Shown: piece after piece, positions 1 to 7,332 of the stretch
Numbering within the stretch: position 1 is the first letter of the stretch
How the letters are laid out: every line of letters starts with the position of its first letter
Source: a virus
Strand: one strand, 5' to 3'
Virus record (IMG/VR): IMGVR_UViG_3300030329_001969
Coordinates: 1 to 39,693 of that record
Length of the DNA stretch: 39,693 nt
Notes under the pieces: model-generated
What the model was told of the DNA's origin: nothing
What the model saw: only the letters and a program-made list of their open reading frames with translations
Database searches by the model: none
Translations under genes and position numbers: made by a program

Positions 1-292
1 TGCTGGATCAGGTGCGGCAGAACCGCGCACGATCACTGGTACTAGCAATCAGATCACGCTTGTCAACGGTGATGGCGTCAGCGGCAACCCAACAATTAGC
101 ATACCTGATGCCCTTACGCTTACTGGCAAGACAGTAACAGGTGGGACATATAGCGGCATTGTTGCAACGTCAACAATGGCGGGTGACCCATCATCTGCTA
201 TGCATATCGCCACGAAACAGTATGTCGATTCTGTAGCCGCTGGGCTTCGCACCAGACTTACGGTCAGGGCCGCAACAACGACGAATATTACG
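1..292. repeat. Left copy of terminal redundancy (pairs with 39402..39693)
   Basis: Bases 1..292 align without gaps to 39402..39693. Positions 194..292 are identical over exactly 99 bases. Positions 1..193 differ at about 24 sites, mostly third codon positions. This is not an exact direct terminal repeat. It looks like a circular assembly closed through a k-mer-sized overlap with two strain variants of the tail-fibre gene at the two ends. Confidence 0.85.
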
Positions 293-1132
293 ATAGCGAC
301 TGCCCTTAATAATGGTGACACGCTAGATGGTGTGACGTTAGCTAACGATGATTTAGTCTTGGTAAAAGACCAAAGCAGTCAGGCTGAAAACGGTATATAT
401 AAGGTTGCATCATCCCCCGCTAGAGATACTGAAGCAGATACTTGGGATGAGGTTATTGGTCAGCTTATTTCGATACAAGAAGGCAGTGACAACGCTGACG
501 ATCTCTATCTTTGCACCGCAAATACGGGTGGTACTCTCAACTCCACGGCAATCACCTACACCAAAATTTACCCAGGAAGTGGCGGCACGGTGACAAACAT
601 CGCCACGGCTGGATTGGCAACAGGCGGTGCTATCACATCGACGGGCACGATCACGGTGGATATTAACGCGCAGAGCGCGTTGAGCGGAAGCCCTGTCGCG
701 GCGGATGCGTTTGCCATTTACGATGCCAGTGCAACGGCTCACAAGAAGATTACAACGACTGAATTATTTGGCTCGACTGAACTAACAGCTACTGCGCGGG
801 AGTATACAAAGACGCAAAACTTCAATGCTACAACATTGAGCGACGGTGCAAACATTAGTTGGGATTTGTCGCAGAACCAAGTCGCCGTCGTCACGTTAGC
901 TGGAAATAGGACCCTCGATGCGCCATCTAATCAAGTTGCAGGGGCCACATACATTCTGATTGTTAAACAGGATGGCACGGGCAATCGGACACTGAATACC
1001 AGCGCGTCAGCCTATAAATTTCCGGGCGGCACTGAACCAACTCTTAGCACAGGTGCAAACGCTGTAGACATTTTGAGTTTTGTTTCAGACGGCTCATCCA
1101 TGTTCGGCGTAGCGCAGTTGAACTTCAGCTAA
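2..1132 (+). CDS. Tail fibre protein, C-terminal part (5' end lies at 38773)
   Basis: The frame is open from base 2, so the gene enters from outside the left edge. The same frame leaves the right edge at 39693, and joining the two at the shared 99-bp block gives one protein of about 586 residues. The visible part is rich in Thr, Ser, Gly and Ala with no hydrophobic core, as expected for a trimeric fibre shaft. It contains a KQYVDSV stretch of a type common in phage fibres and ends in a beta-rich region near the C-terminus. Its role would be host-surface binding. It is followed at once by the adhesin through a TAATG stop/start overlap at 1130..1134, so the two are probably translated together. 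Identification as a fibre rests on the T7-fibre-like N-terminus at the other end of the window and on gene order; the C-terminal half has no motif I can name. Confidence 0.8.
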   Translation, partial: AGSGAAEPRTITGTSNQITLVNGDGVSGNPTISIPDALTLTGKTVTGGTYSGIVATSTMAGDPSSAMHIATKQYVDSVAAGLRTRLTVRAATTTNITIATALNNGDTLDGVTLANDDLVLVKDQSSQAENGIYKVASSPARDTEADTWDEVIGQLISIQEGSDNADDLYLCTANTGGTLNSTAITYTKIYPGSGGTVTNIATAGLATGGAITSTGTITVDINAQSALSGSPVAADAFAIYDASATAHKKITTTELFGSTELTATAREYTKTQNFNATTLSDGANISWDLSQNQVAVVTLAGNRTLDAPSNQVAGATYILIVKQDGTGNRTLNTSASAYKFPGGTEPTLSTGANAVDILSFVSDGSSMFGVAQLNFS

Positions 1133-4100
1133 TGTTCACATTTCCTTTCACCATGATGTCCAGCGCGGATGACGCATATTCTCCCGCAGCAGCTTTGTGG
1201 TTTGATGGTGGCGCAGATTATTTAATTCGTGATCCAGCTTCTAGTGGCAACAGACGAACCTTTACGTTTAGTTGTTGGCTTAAACGATCCGCTATAGGGT
1301 CTGCTGGCGGCACTACTGGAAACAACATTTTTGGGGCTGACCGGACAAGTAGTTATTCAGACAGGTTCATGTTTGGTACTGCCGACGACGGAAATGATTG
1401 GCTAGAGTTTTCCTGTAACGACGGTAGCTCTGGAGCTTGCAGAACGTCAGCTTTATACCGCGATCCAACGGCATGGATGCATGTGCTATGGGTCATTGAT
1501 ACAACGCAATCAACAGATACAGACCGTGTTAAACTTTATGTAAATGGTTCTATAGTAGCGTTTAATTCACCTAGTTATCCCACCCAGAATTTTGATACAT
1601 ATATTAATTATACGGAGAACCAGACCATAGGTGTCCGACCGGGGACTCTCACCCAACAGCACTACGGCGGCTATATGGCTGACGTTATCTTGCTGGACGG
1701 CACGGCTGTTTCCGATGCTTCTGACTTTGGTGAAACAGATTCCGACACGGGCATATGGGTTCCAAAAGACCCTAGTGGATTGACATTTGGCACTAACGGC
1801 TTCTGGCTTGACTTTGCAGACGGTGGGTATCCCGGTCTAGATGTTCACTCCAGTGCAACGGGTAATGCGGATTTTGGTGTAAAACATCTTATGCACTTTG
1901 ATGGTTCCGATGCAGCTACTTCCGCAACGGACAGTGGACTATCAGCGGCTTCAATAACTTTCACAGGTAATGCTCAACTTGATACATCTGTAAAGAAATT
2001 TGGAACAGCTAGTTTATTACTGGACGGATCGGGGGATGAAGTTTCCTTTACTTGTCCGGTCTTTGGGACGGATAACTACACGATTGACTTTTGGATTTAC
2101 CCTCTTAGCTCCACTCACGACAACGCTGCTATCATGGGGAATAGGGCTGGAACAGGGGATGATTGCCTCATCATTTACTTTAAATCTGGTTCTAATAATC
2201 GTGTAGTAATGGATACCCCCATGACTGAGGTCCACCTTGGAAGTAGCTCGACAGAACTATCTATTAATACATGGTATCATGTCGCGTTTACTTATGATGG
2301 AGTAAATAACAGACAATTCATTAACGGTACATTGGTTGATACTACAGCTACCTCATTTAATCTCAACCGTACTGAGACTTGGAGAATAGGCCAAGACAAT
2401 TCGGGCAACAAGCCAAACGATCTCAACGGTCACATTGATGAATTAAGGATCGTGCATGGTGTCTGCAAATGGACGACTAGTTTCACGCCGGAGACTTCAG
2501 CGTACTCAAATCCGACAAAGAATAATTCTTTTATACCTTCAAGCATGAGTGCCGCAAATGTAATTGCTGGCGAAAATCCAGTTAATGATGCGGATAATAA
2601 CAAAGGCAACTACTGTACTTGGAACCCAGTGGCTAACGGAGGTGATGTTACATTATCTGAAGGCAATCGTGTAATGACCGCTCCAAATCCCAATGACAAT
2701 AACTTTGTTTACGGCACTCACGCAATGCGTACTGGTAAGTGGTACATGGAATTTGGGTTTATCAGAGCAGTAGACTTTAACGACAGTGGTGTTTATCTCG
2801 TCGATCAGACTTTTGATTTTGGAAGTGATGGCCCTCATACAACTGCGTCAAATAATCAATGGGGGATTACTCTTGAGTCTAATACAGAGTTGGATTTAAG
2901 ACACAATAATTCCAGAACAAGTAATAGCGTTTATACAATTCCAACTTGGGTTCATAGTGCTGATCGACTTTTGATGGCTTTTGATGCAGACAATAAAAAG
3001 GTTTGGTTTGGATATTACGATGCATCTGCAAGCCAATCGAAATGGTTGGAAAATGATGGAACAGTTGAAACCAGTCAGTCACCCCCTACTGCGGCACCTA
3101 GTTTTGCAACAACTGGTGTGGTTAGCGGCGAGGAATTTTCTGGTGAGGGATGGTATCTTTGCGGTCATTTTAATGATAATAACAATACTGGTAATAAAAT
3201 GCGTATGTACGCACAGGAGAGTGAATGGGTAGGAACTGCCCCTAGCGGATTTAAAGCACTAGCTACACATAATTATGCAGAGCCTACAATTACTAAACCT
3301 AGTAATCATTATAATGCGGTAGAATATACTCTTTCTGGTTCAGCGGCCCAGACAATATCCCCCGGATTCGGCCCTGATCTTGTAATTATAAAACGCCGTA
3401 GTGGTGGTGGACAGCACTGGTCAGTTTTAGATAGTGTTCGTGGAACAGGGTATCTTTCGTGGAATGATGATGGTGATGAAGGTTGGGATGGCGGCACAAG
3501 TCCGATTAATGCGGTTACTGATTGGGGGCCAAGTTCGTTATCTCTGCAATCTGGCGGTAAATTTGCTACGGATTCGGCAGGGGATTACATAGCTTATTGT
3601 TGGGAAGCAGGGGGGCGACCAACTGCTACAAACTCTGTAGGCGTGTCAGATGGTGCAACAATGACGAGTGGCTCTGTCTTTAAGGGCGGTTCTGCACACA
3701 GTTTTACACCACACAATGACGCAACGATCTTTCCTGAAAAAATGTCGATAGCCGACCACTATGGTTTTAGCATTGTTCATTACGAAGGTAACGCAACAGC
3801 GGGGGCTAAAGTTCCACATGGATTAGATGCCGCACCTGACATGATAATTATGAAAAATTTTAGCGATAATGGACCCGGATGGTACGTTTATCATACAAGT
3901 ATGGGTACTTCACACTATGTAAGATTAGAGGTCAATTCCGGATATACTTCTGAATCAAATTATGTTTGGAATGGTACTGCTCCTGATGATAATTTATTTA
4001 CGCTAGGCGGTGGTAGTTCGTATGTAAATGATAGTGGTAAGGACCACATTGCTTATTGTTTTAAACGTACTCCCGGCCTTATTGGTATTGGTTCCTACAT

Positions 4101-4458
4101 TGGTAATGAATCTACAAACGGACCACCAATAATTGTAGATGATGGAGCTTCTGGTTTTAGGCCAGCTTTTATTCTTGAGAAACGGTTAAACGATTCTAGC
4201 GGATCTGCGGCGGACGGGGCTTGGTATGTCATTGATGCCGAAAGAGTTAAATACAATCCTGTTAATCTTTCTTTTCTGGCAGATAGTACTAATGCTGATG
4301 TAACTGGAACAGCAAGCTCTGGAGCATTTTTAGACATTACCTCGAATGGTTATAAGATACGAGGTACAAGCTCTGGACAAGAGTACAATAGGTCAGGAAC
4401 GTACATTTATTTAGCTTTTGCGGAATCGGCATTTGGCTTGAACAACAGAGCAAGATGA
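1132..4458 (+). CDS. Large lectin-like tail adhesin (LamG/concanavalin-type repeats)
   Basis: An 1108-residue protein made of consecutive beta-sandwich-like modules. Residues about 20-230 resemble a LamG/concanavalin A-like domain, with FTFSCWLKRS, a VKLYVNG strand and a conserved DVILLDG segment. Residues about 250-460 are a second such domain, with YTIDFWIYP, NTWYHVAFTYDG and HIDELRIVHG. Residues about 525-700 hold a SPRY-like module beginning GKWYMEFGF. The rest carries two or more copies of a module with PDLVIIKRR / PDMIIMKNF and DYIAYCW / DHIAYCF, seen in many marine phage adhesins. Such domains bind glycans, so a role in host receptor recognition at the fibre tip is inferred. The ATG at 1132 shares its A with the tail-fibre stop (TAATG). 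It has no signal peptide or chaperone domain. Enzymatic activity cannot be excluded, but I see no glycosidase motif. Confidence 0.75.
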   Translation: MFTFPFTMMSSADDAYSPAAALWFDGGADYLIRDPASSGNRRTFTFSCWLKRSAIGSAGGTTGNNIFGADRTSSYSDRFMFGTADDGNDWLEFSCNDGSSGACRTSALYRDPTAWMHVLWVIDTTQSTDTDRVKLYVNGSIVAFNSPSYPTQNFDTYINYTENQTIGVRPGTLTQQHYGGYMADVILLDGTAVSDASDFGETDSDTGIWVPKDPSGLTFGTNGFWLDFADGGYPGLDVHSSATGNADFGVKHLMHFDGSDAATSATDSGLSAASITFTGNAQLDTSVKKFGTASLLLDGSGDEVSFTCPVFGTDNYTIDFWIYPLSSTHDNAAIMGNRAGTGDDCLIIYFKSGSNNRVVMDTPMTEVHLGSSSTELSINTWYHVAFTYDGVNNRQFINGTLVDTTATSFNLNRTETWRIGQDNSGNKPNDLNGHIDELRIVHGVCKWTTSFTPETSAYSNPTKNNSFIPSSMSAANVIAGENPVNDADNNKGNYCTWNPVANGGDVTLSEGNRVMTAPNPNDNNFVYGTHAMRTGKWYMEFGFIRAVDFNDSGVYLVDQTFDFGSDGPHTTASNNQWGITLESNTELDLRHNNSRTSNSVYTIPTWVHSADRLLMAFDADNKKVWFGYYDASASQSKWLENDGTVETSQSPPTAAPSFATTGVVSGEEFSGEGWYLCGHFNDNNNTGNKMRMYAQESEWVGTAPSGFKALATHNYAEPTITKPSNHYNAVEYTLSGSAAQTISPGFGPDLVIIKRRSGGGQHWSVLDSVRGTGYLSWNDDGDEGWDGGTSPINAVTDWGPSSLSLQSGGKFATDSAGDYIAYCWEAGGRPTATNSVGVSDGATMTSGSVFKGGSAHSFTPHNDATIFPEKMSIADHYGFSIVHYEGNATAGAKVPHGLDAAPDMIIMKNFSDNGPGWYVYHTSMGTSHYVRLEVNSGYTSESNYVWNGTAPDDNLFTLGGGSSYVNDSGKDHIAYCFKRTPGLIGIGSYIGNESTNGPPIIVDDGASGFRPAFILEKRLNDSSGSAADGAWYVIDAERVKYNPVNLSFLADSTNADVTGTASSGAFLDITSNGYKIRGTSSGQEYNRSGTYIYLAFAESAFGLNNRAR

Positions 4459-4459
4459 T

Positions 4460-5011
4460 ATGGACCCAGTTACCATTGCCGCAGGAGTTGCTGCATTTAA
4501 AGCAGCACAATCCTCTATTACTGCAATTAGAGAGGCATTAGATACGGCTGATGATATAAGTAGTATTAGTCATCATATTAGTGATTTATTTCATCATAGT
4601 AGAGAAGCTAATAAGGCATACCAAGCACAACACGCTTATAAAGAGAGTGTAGAAAAAGGAGAAATTAAGCCAGACGAATCTTTACAAGAGGCCATTGACC
4701 TGATGATCCATCGCAGGGAAATGTCCGAAATGATTAAAGATTTAGAATGGGAATTAAATAAAAAGTTTCCTACTCCTATGGGCGAACCTACAATGTGGGA
4801 GAATATTAAGAGAGAACAGTCCCGAATACAGGCTCTAAAGATTAAACAGAAAAGAGAACGGGCAGAAATAGCAAAACAAGAGGCAGAAGAGGCAAGAAAA
4901 AGATGGAAAAAGATTGGAATAGAAGCGTTAAAGTTTGGCTTTTTAATTATTGTAACAATGGGCATTGGATGGATGCTTCTTACTGCTTATGATACAGGAC
5001 CAATTAGGTAG
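4460..5011 (+). CDS. Coiled-coil protein with C-terminal membrane anchor, lysis-region
   Basis: 183 residues. The N-terminal 20 residues are Ala-rich and mildly hydrophobic. The middle (about 60-150) is strongly charged and helical, with long Glu/Lys/Arg runs typical of a coiled coil. Residues about 157-175 (FGFLIIVTMGIGWMLLTAY) form one clear transmembrane helix followed by a short polar tail. It starts one base after the adhesin stop and lies seven bases upstream of another TM/coiled-coil protein. Position between the fibre genes and holin/endolysin suggests a part in lysis or virion-membrane interaction. I do not recognise the family. Confidence 0.7.
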   Translation: MDPVTIAAGVAAFKAAQSSITAIREALDTADDISSISHHISDLFHHSREANKAYQAQHAYKESVEKGEIKPDESLQEAIDLMIHRREMSEMIKDLEWELNKKFPTPMGEPTMWENIKREQSRIQALKIKQKRERAEIAKQEAEEARKRWKKIGIEALKFGFLIIVTMGIGWMLLTAYDTGPIR

Positions 5012-5017
5012 ATTGAT

Positions 5018-5371
5018 ATGGAACTAACGGCTAGTCATGCTATTCAAGGTGTAATGGTTCTTGCGACTGTAGCTGGGGGGTATGCTGTTGTGAAAAGCAA
5101 CCTTGCTAGAGTTATGGGTGACCTTGAAACATTTATGAAACGTTATGAAAAGCAAAAGGCAGACTTCGATGACAGACTAGATGAAGCAGAAAGCCAACGC
5201 GCCGTATTTACTAGTCAAATCGATGTATTAAAAGAAATAAACAGCGTTTCAGAACTTGCGCATCGTAACCGTGAAATGGCTACATTGTTAGCCGAAATGA
5301 AAGTAATGAAGAGTCAAATTGAACATCTTAATTCGATACATAATGGAAGTCATCCCGATACGTCCAAATAA
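5018..5371 (+). CDS. Small membrane protein with coiled coil (spanin-like topology)
   Basis: 117 residues. Residues about 8-26 (AIQGVMVLATVAGGYAVVK) form an N-terminal transmembrane helix. The remainder is a charged, heptad-rich helix. An N-terminal anchor followed by a periplasmic coiled coil is the usual layout of inner-membrane spanins (Rz type), and the gene lies in the lysis cluster, so that role is possible. There is no sequence motif that proves it; a structural or signalling role is equally open. Confidence 0.65.
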   Translation: MELTASHAIQGVMVLATVAGGYAVVKSNLARVMGDLETFMKRYEKQKADFDDRLDEAESQRAVFTSQIDVLKEINSVSELAHRNREMATLLAEMKVMKSQIEHLNSIHNGSHPDTSK

Positions 5372-5381
5372 GGGGGTAAAA

Positions 5382-5501
5382 ATGGATAAAATACTGCGAT
5401 GGTGGGAGGACACTTTTGGTGGAAACTCTGCTATATGGAATTTAGATTATGGTAAGATCATTATTATTTGCCTTTTGCTTTATCACATGTTTTGGCAGTA
5501 G
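5382..5501 (+). CDS. 39-residue single-TM peptide overlapping next gene
   Basis: Starts at the ATG at 5382, preceded by a good Shine-Dalgarno AGGGGG at 5371..5376. The peptide has a Trp-rich amphipathic N-terminus (ILRWWEDTF) and one hydrophobic helix (KIIIICLLLYHMFW) at the C-terminus. Its last 53 bases overlap, in another frame, the start of the secreted protein at 5449. Size and topology fit a small holin, antiholin or lysis accessory peptide. No homology call is possible at this length; support comes from the ribosome site and TM helix. Confidence 0.5.
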   Translation: MDKILRWWEDTFGGNSAIWNLDYGKIIIICLLLYHMFWQ

Positions 5502-5748
5502 CGTCCAAGCTAGCGAAAAAGTTTTCGCCGGATGGATACTGCACATGTTTATCTCCGGTCAGTTAAAAGAGTATACCCCACGGGGCGGCATGGCTGAGTG
5601 CCTAAAGGTAAAGCGTAAGATACTGCGCTCTCAAGGCCACGCTGTCGGCACAAGATGGGAGTGTGCAAAAGGAAAGTTAGTCTTGCGTAAGTATGATACG
5701 GGAAAAACAGGTGAGAAATGGTTACCTGTAGAGCACTTAGGCAAATAA
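5449..5748 (+). CDS. Small secreted protein with signal peptide
   Basis: 99 residues. The N-terminus (MVRSLLFAFCFITCFGSSVQA) is a classical signal peptide with a likely signal peptidase I site after VQA at residue 21. The mature part is basic, with two cysteines (C51 and C68) that could form a disulfide in the periplasm. It starts inside the 39-residue TM peptide gene in another frame. No lipobox is seen, so it is not an obvious outer-membrane spanin. Its position in the lysis cluster suggests action in the envelope, but no family is recognised. Confidence 0.6.
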   Translation: MVRSLLFAFCFITCFGSSVQASEKVFAGWILHMFISGQLKEYTPRGGMAECLKVKRKILRSQGHAVGTRWECAKGKLVLRKYDTGKTGEKWLPVEHLGK

Positions 5749-6225
5749 ATGGCTGAAGAAGCTGGCAGAGGTAGGAGAACAAGCGATCAGATAAGAGTAA
5801 GCGATAGCTCAGCTATTTCGATGCCCATACGCAACCTTATCTCTATCGTAGCCGCCGTGTCTGTGGGGGTATGGGGTTATTTCGGAGTTGTCGAAAGATT
5901 AAATAAGTTGGAAACATTTGAGCAGTTAATCCAAAAAGATTTGGAGACAGGGCTAAAAGAATTACAGGCGGATATCGCAAAAAATAATGAGTTTAGAATT
6001 AAGTGGCCTCGCGGTGAGCTAGGCCAAGCGTCTGCCGACCAAGAGCAGTATCTTTTAATAGAGCATCTAAGCGGTCAGGTAGAGAAAATACAGAAACGTA
6101 TAGAAGAGGGTATGTCTAACGGTGTGAATATTACAAGACTGCAAACTGATATGATGGAAGTGCGTAGTGCGGTTGAGAAGCTAAAGGATAAACAGCGCGG
6201 TTTTATAAACGGGAGTGTAAAATAA
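5749..6225 (+). CDS. Membrane-anchored coiled-coil protein upstream of holin (possible i-spanin)
   Basis: 158 residues. A polar N-terminus of about 24 residues precedes one transmembrane helix (about 25-45, PIRNLISIVAAVSVGVWGYF). Heptad-rich segments follow (about 48-75 and 100-150). The topology would place the coiled coil in the periplasm, as for Rz-like spanins, but Rz-specific motifs are not evident. It starts directly after the preceding stop codon and ends in a TAATG overlap with a micro-ORF that leads into the holin. Confidence 0.65.
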   Translation: MAEEAGRGRRTSDQIRVSDSSAISMPIRNLISIVAAVSVGVWGYFGVVERLNKLETFEQLIQKDLETGLKELQADIAKNNEFRIKWPRGELGQASADQEQYLLIEHLSGQVEKIQKRIEEGMSNGVNITRLQTDMMEVRSAVEKLKDKQRGFINGSVK

Positions 6226-6275
6226 TGGTTGGACTAACAATGTTGTTATTAACTTTATTACTAGGAGTTTTATAA
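6225..6275 (+). CDS. 16-residue hydrophobic micro-ORF coupled to both neighbours
   Basis: The frame MVGLTMLLLTLLLGVL begins in the TAATG overlap with the upstream stop (6223..6227) and ends in a second TAATG overlap with the holin start (6273..6277). It is almost wholly hydrophobic and could span the membrane. The sequence also holds the AGGAG site for the holin. It may be a real micropeptide or simply a coupling leader that carries ribosomes to the holin gene. Evidence is positional only. Confidence 0.35.
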   Translation: MVGLTMLLLTLLLGVL

Positions 6276-6724
6276 TGCTATCTTTACTTGGGTCTTTACT
6301 TGGGTTTGGAACGTCTTTTTTGCCAAAAGTAATGGACTATTTCCAGGATCGTTCAGACAAGGCACATGAATTAAAAGTTATGGAAGTCCAGATACGTCAA
6401 CAAAAAGAGTTAGCCAGCCAGAAATTGGAGATGGTGAATGTTGAAGCAGATATACGAGAAGTTGAAGCTTTACAAAAATCAATGCAACCAACGGGGGTGG
6501 CTTGGGTGGACGGTTTGCGTGGTAGCGTTCGTCCTGTTATCACTTATGCTTTCTTCGGGCTGTTCGTTTTCGTTGAAGTCTCCGCATATTACGCTCTCAC
6601 TGCCCAAGGGGTATCTGGATTGGATGCAGTCAACGCCGTATGGGATGAGGACACAAAAGCTTTATTCGCCGCCGTTATCGCGTTTTGGTTTGGTGGAAGA
6701 GCTATCAATAGAGCAAGAAAATGA
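6275..6724 (+). CDS. Holin of the GTA three-TM type
   Basis: 149 residues with a weakly hydrophobic N-terminus (about 1-18), a charged helical linker (about 25-70) and two strong membrane segments (about 85-110, VRPVITYAFFGLFVFVEVSAYYAL, and about 127-143). The closing motif FWFGGRAINRARK is typical of the 'holin of 3TMs for gene-transfer release' family (PF11351-like). Its job is to permeabilise the inner membrane so that the endolysin, which has no signal peptide, reaches the wall. The endolysin starts inside its last codons (ATGA overlap at 6721..6724), which supports the pairing. Confidence 0.8.
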   Translation: MLSLLGSLLGFGTSFLPKVMDYFQDRSDKAHELKVMEVQIRQQKELASQKLEMVNVEADIREVEALQKSMQPTGVAWVDGLRGSVRPVITYAFFGLFVFVEVSAYYALTAQGVSGLDAVNAVWDEDTKALFAAVIAFWFGGRAINRARK

Positions 6725-7164
6725 GGATCAACCAAATCGGGCTGGATATAATAAAAACTTTTGAAGGTTTTAGGTCTGAGCCGTACTACTGTCCAGCGGC
6801 GGTTGCCACCATTGGGTATGGTTCTACTCGCACCTTTGATGGCAGTCGTGTTACCCTACGTCACCCCTCGATTGATGAATCAGAAGCCGAGGAGTTACTT
6901 CTACGAGAGGTCGCTAACTGCGAACGTGCAGTCAGCCGCCTTATCAAAGTTGAGCTGAATGAAAACGAACATTCAGCGTTGCAAAGCTTTGTCTACAATT
7001 TAGGGAGTGGGAGGCTCCAATCCAGTACACTTAGAAGAAAAATTAATAGAGGCGACATGTTAGGAGCAGCTGATGAGTTCCCTAAATGGAGGAGAGCTGG
7101 GGGTAAAATTCTTAAAGGGCTGGTATTACGAAGAGAAGCGGAACGTAAATTATTTTTGAAATAA
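6721..7164 (+). CDS. Endolysin, GH24 lysozyme (muramidase)
   Basis: 147 residues matching phage lysozymes of glycoside hydrolase family 24. Glu15 in the FEGF motif is the expected general acid. CPAAVATIGYGST (residues 24-36) is the family signature, with Thr30 at the catalytic threonine position and Cys24 where T4 lysozyme has Asp. A central LQSFVYNLGSG (about 88-98) and RREAERKLF near the C-terminus are also typical. It hydrolyses the MurNAc-GlcNAc bond of peptidoglycan. With no signal sequence or SAR anchor it should need the holin encoded just upstream. The gene is last in the rightward operon; its final 15 bases overlap the convergent zinc-finger gene. Confidence 0.9.
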   Translation: MRINQIGLDIIKTFEGFRSEPYYCPAAVATIGYGSTRTFDGSRVTLRHPSIDESEAEELLLREVANCERAVSRLIKVELNENEHSALQSFVYNLGSGRLQSSTLRRKINRGDMLGAADEFPKWRRAGGKILKGLVLRREAERKLFLK

Positions 7165-7323
7165 GTATAATGAGTGCTTAAAATTTGCGTTCTTTTTACA
7201 TGGCCGACAAATTCTATTCCAAGGACCCTCTGATTCAAAAATTTGTTGACATCTTAAACACGTTTTGTTTGAGTACTGGTATCTAATTTCTGGCTTTGAG
7301 ACTGTTTTAGTTGATTTTTTCAT
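7150..7323 (-). CDS. Small zinc-finger protein (CxxC...CxxC)
   Basis: A 57-residue ORF reading leftward from the ATG at 7323, ten bases past the helicase stop, with AAGG a few bases upstream. It contains TCLRC at 21-25 and NRICRPC at 36-42. Two Cys-x2-Cys pairs with the intervening F-x-S-x-G-x-x-N-R-x-C pattern are typical of small phage zinc-ribbon proteins. The basic N- and C-terminal arms would fit nucleic-acid binding. Its function is unknown; regulators of transcription or inhibitors of host enzymes have such folds. It is the last gene of the leftward operon and overlaps the end of the endolysin gene tail-to-tail by 15 bases. Confidence 0.75.
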   Translation of the reverse strand: MKKSTKTVSKPEIRYQYSNKTCLRCQQIFESEGPWNRICRPCKKNANFKHSLYLFQK

Positions 7324-7332
7324 CTTATGCCC

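Noticed and set aside
410-742. Minus-strand 110-codon frame in the tail-fibre region
   Set aside because: Fully antisense to the fibre reading frame, no start signal, no motif.
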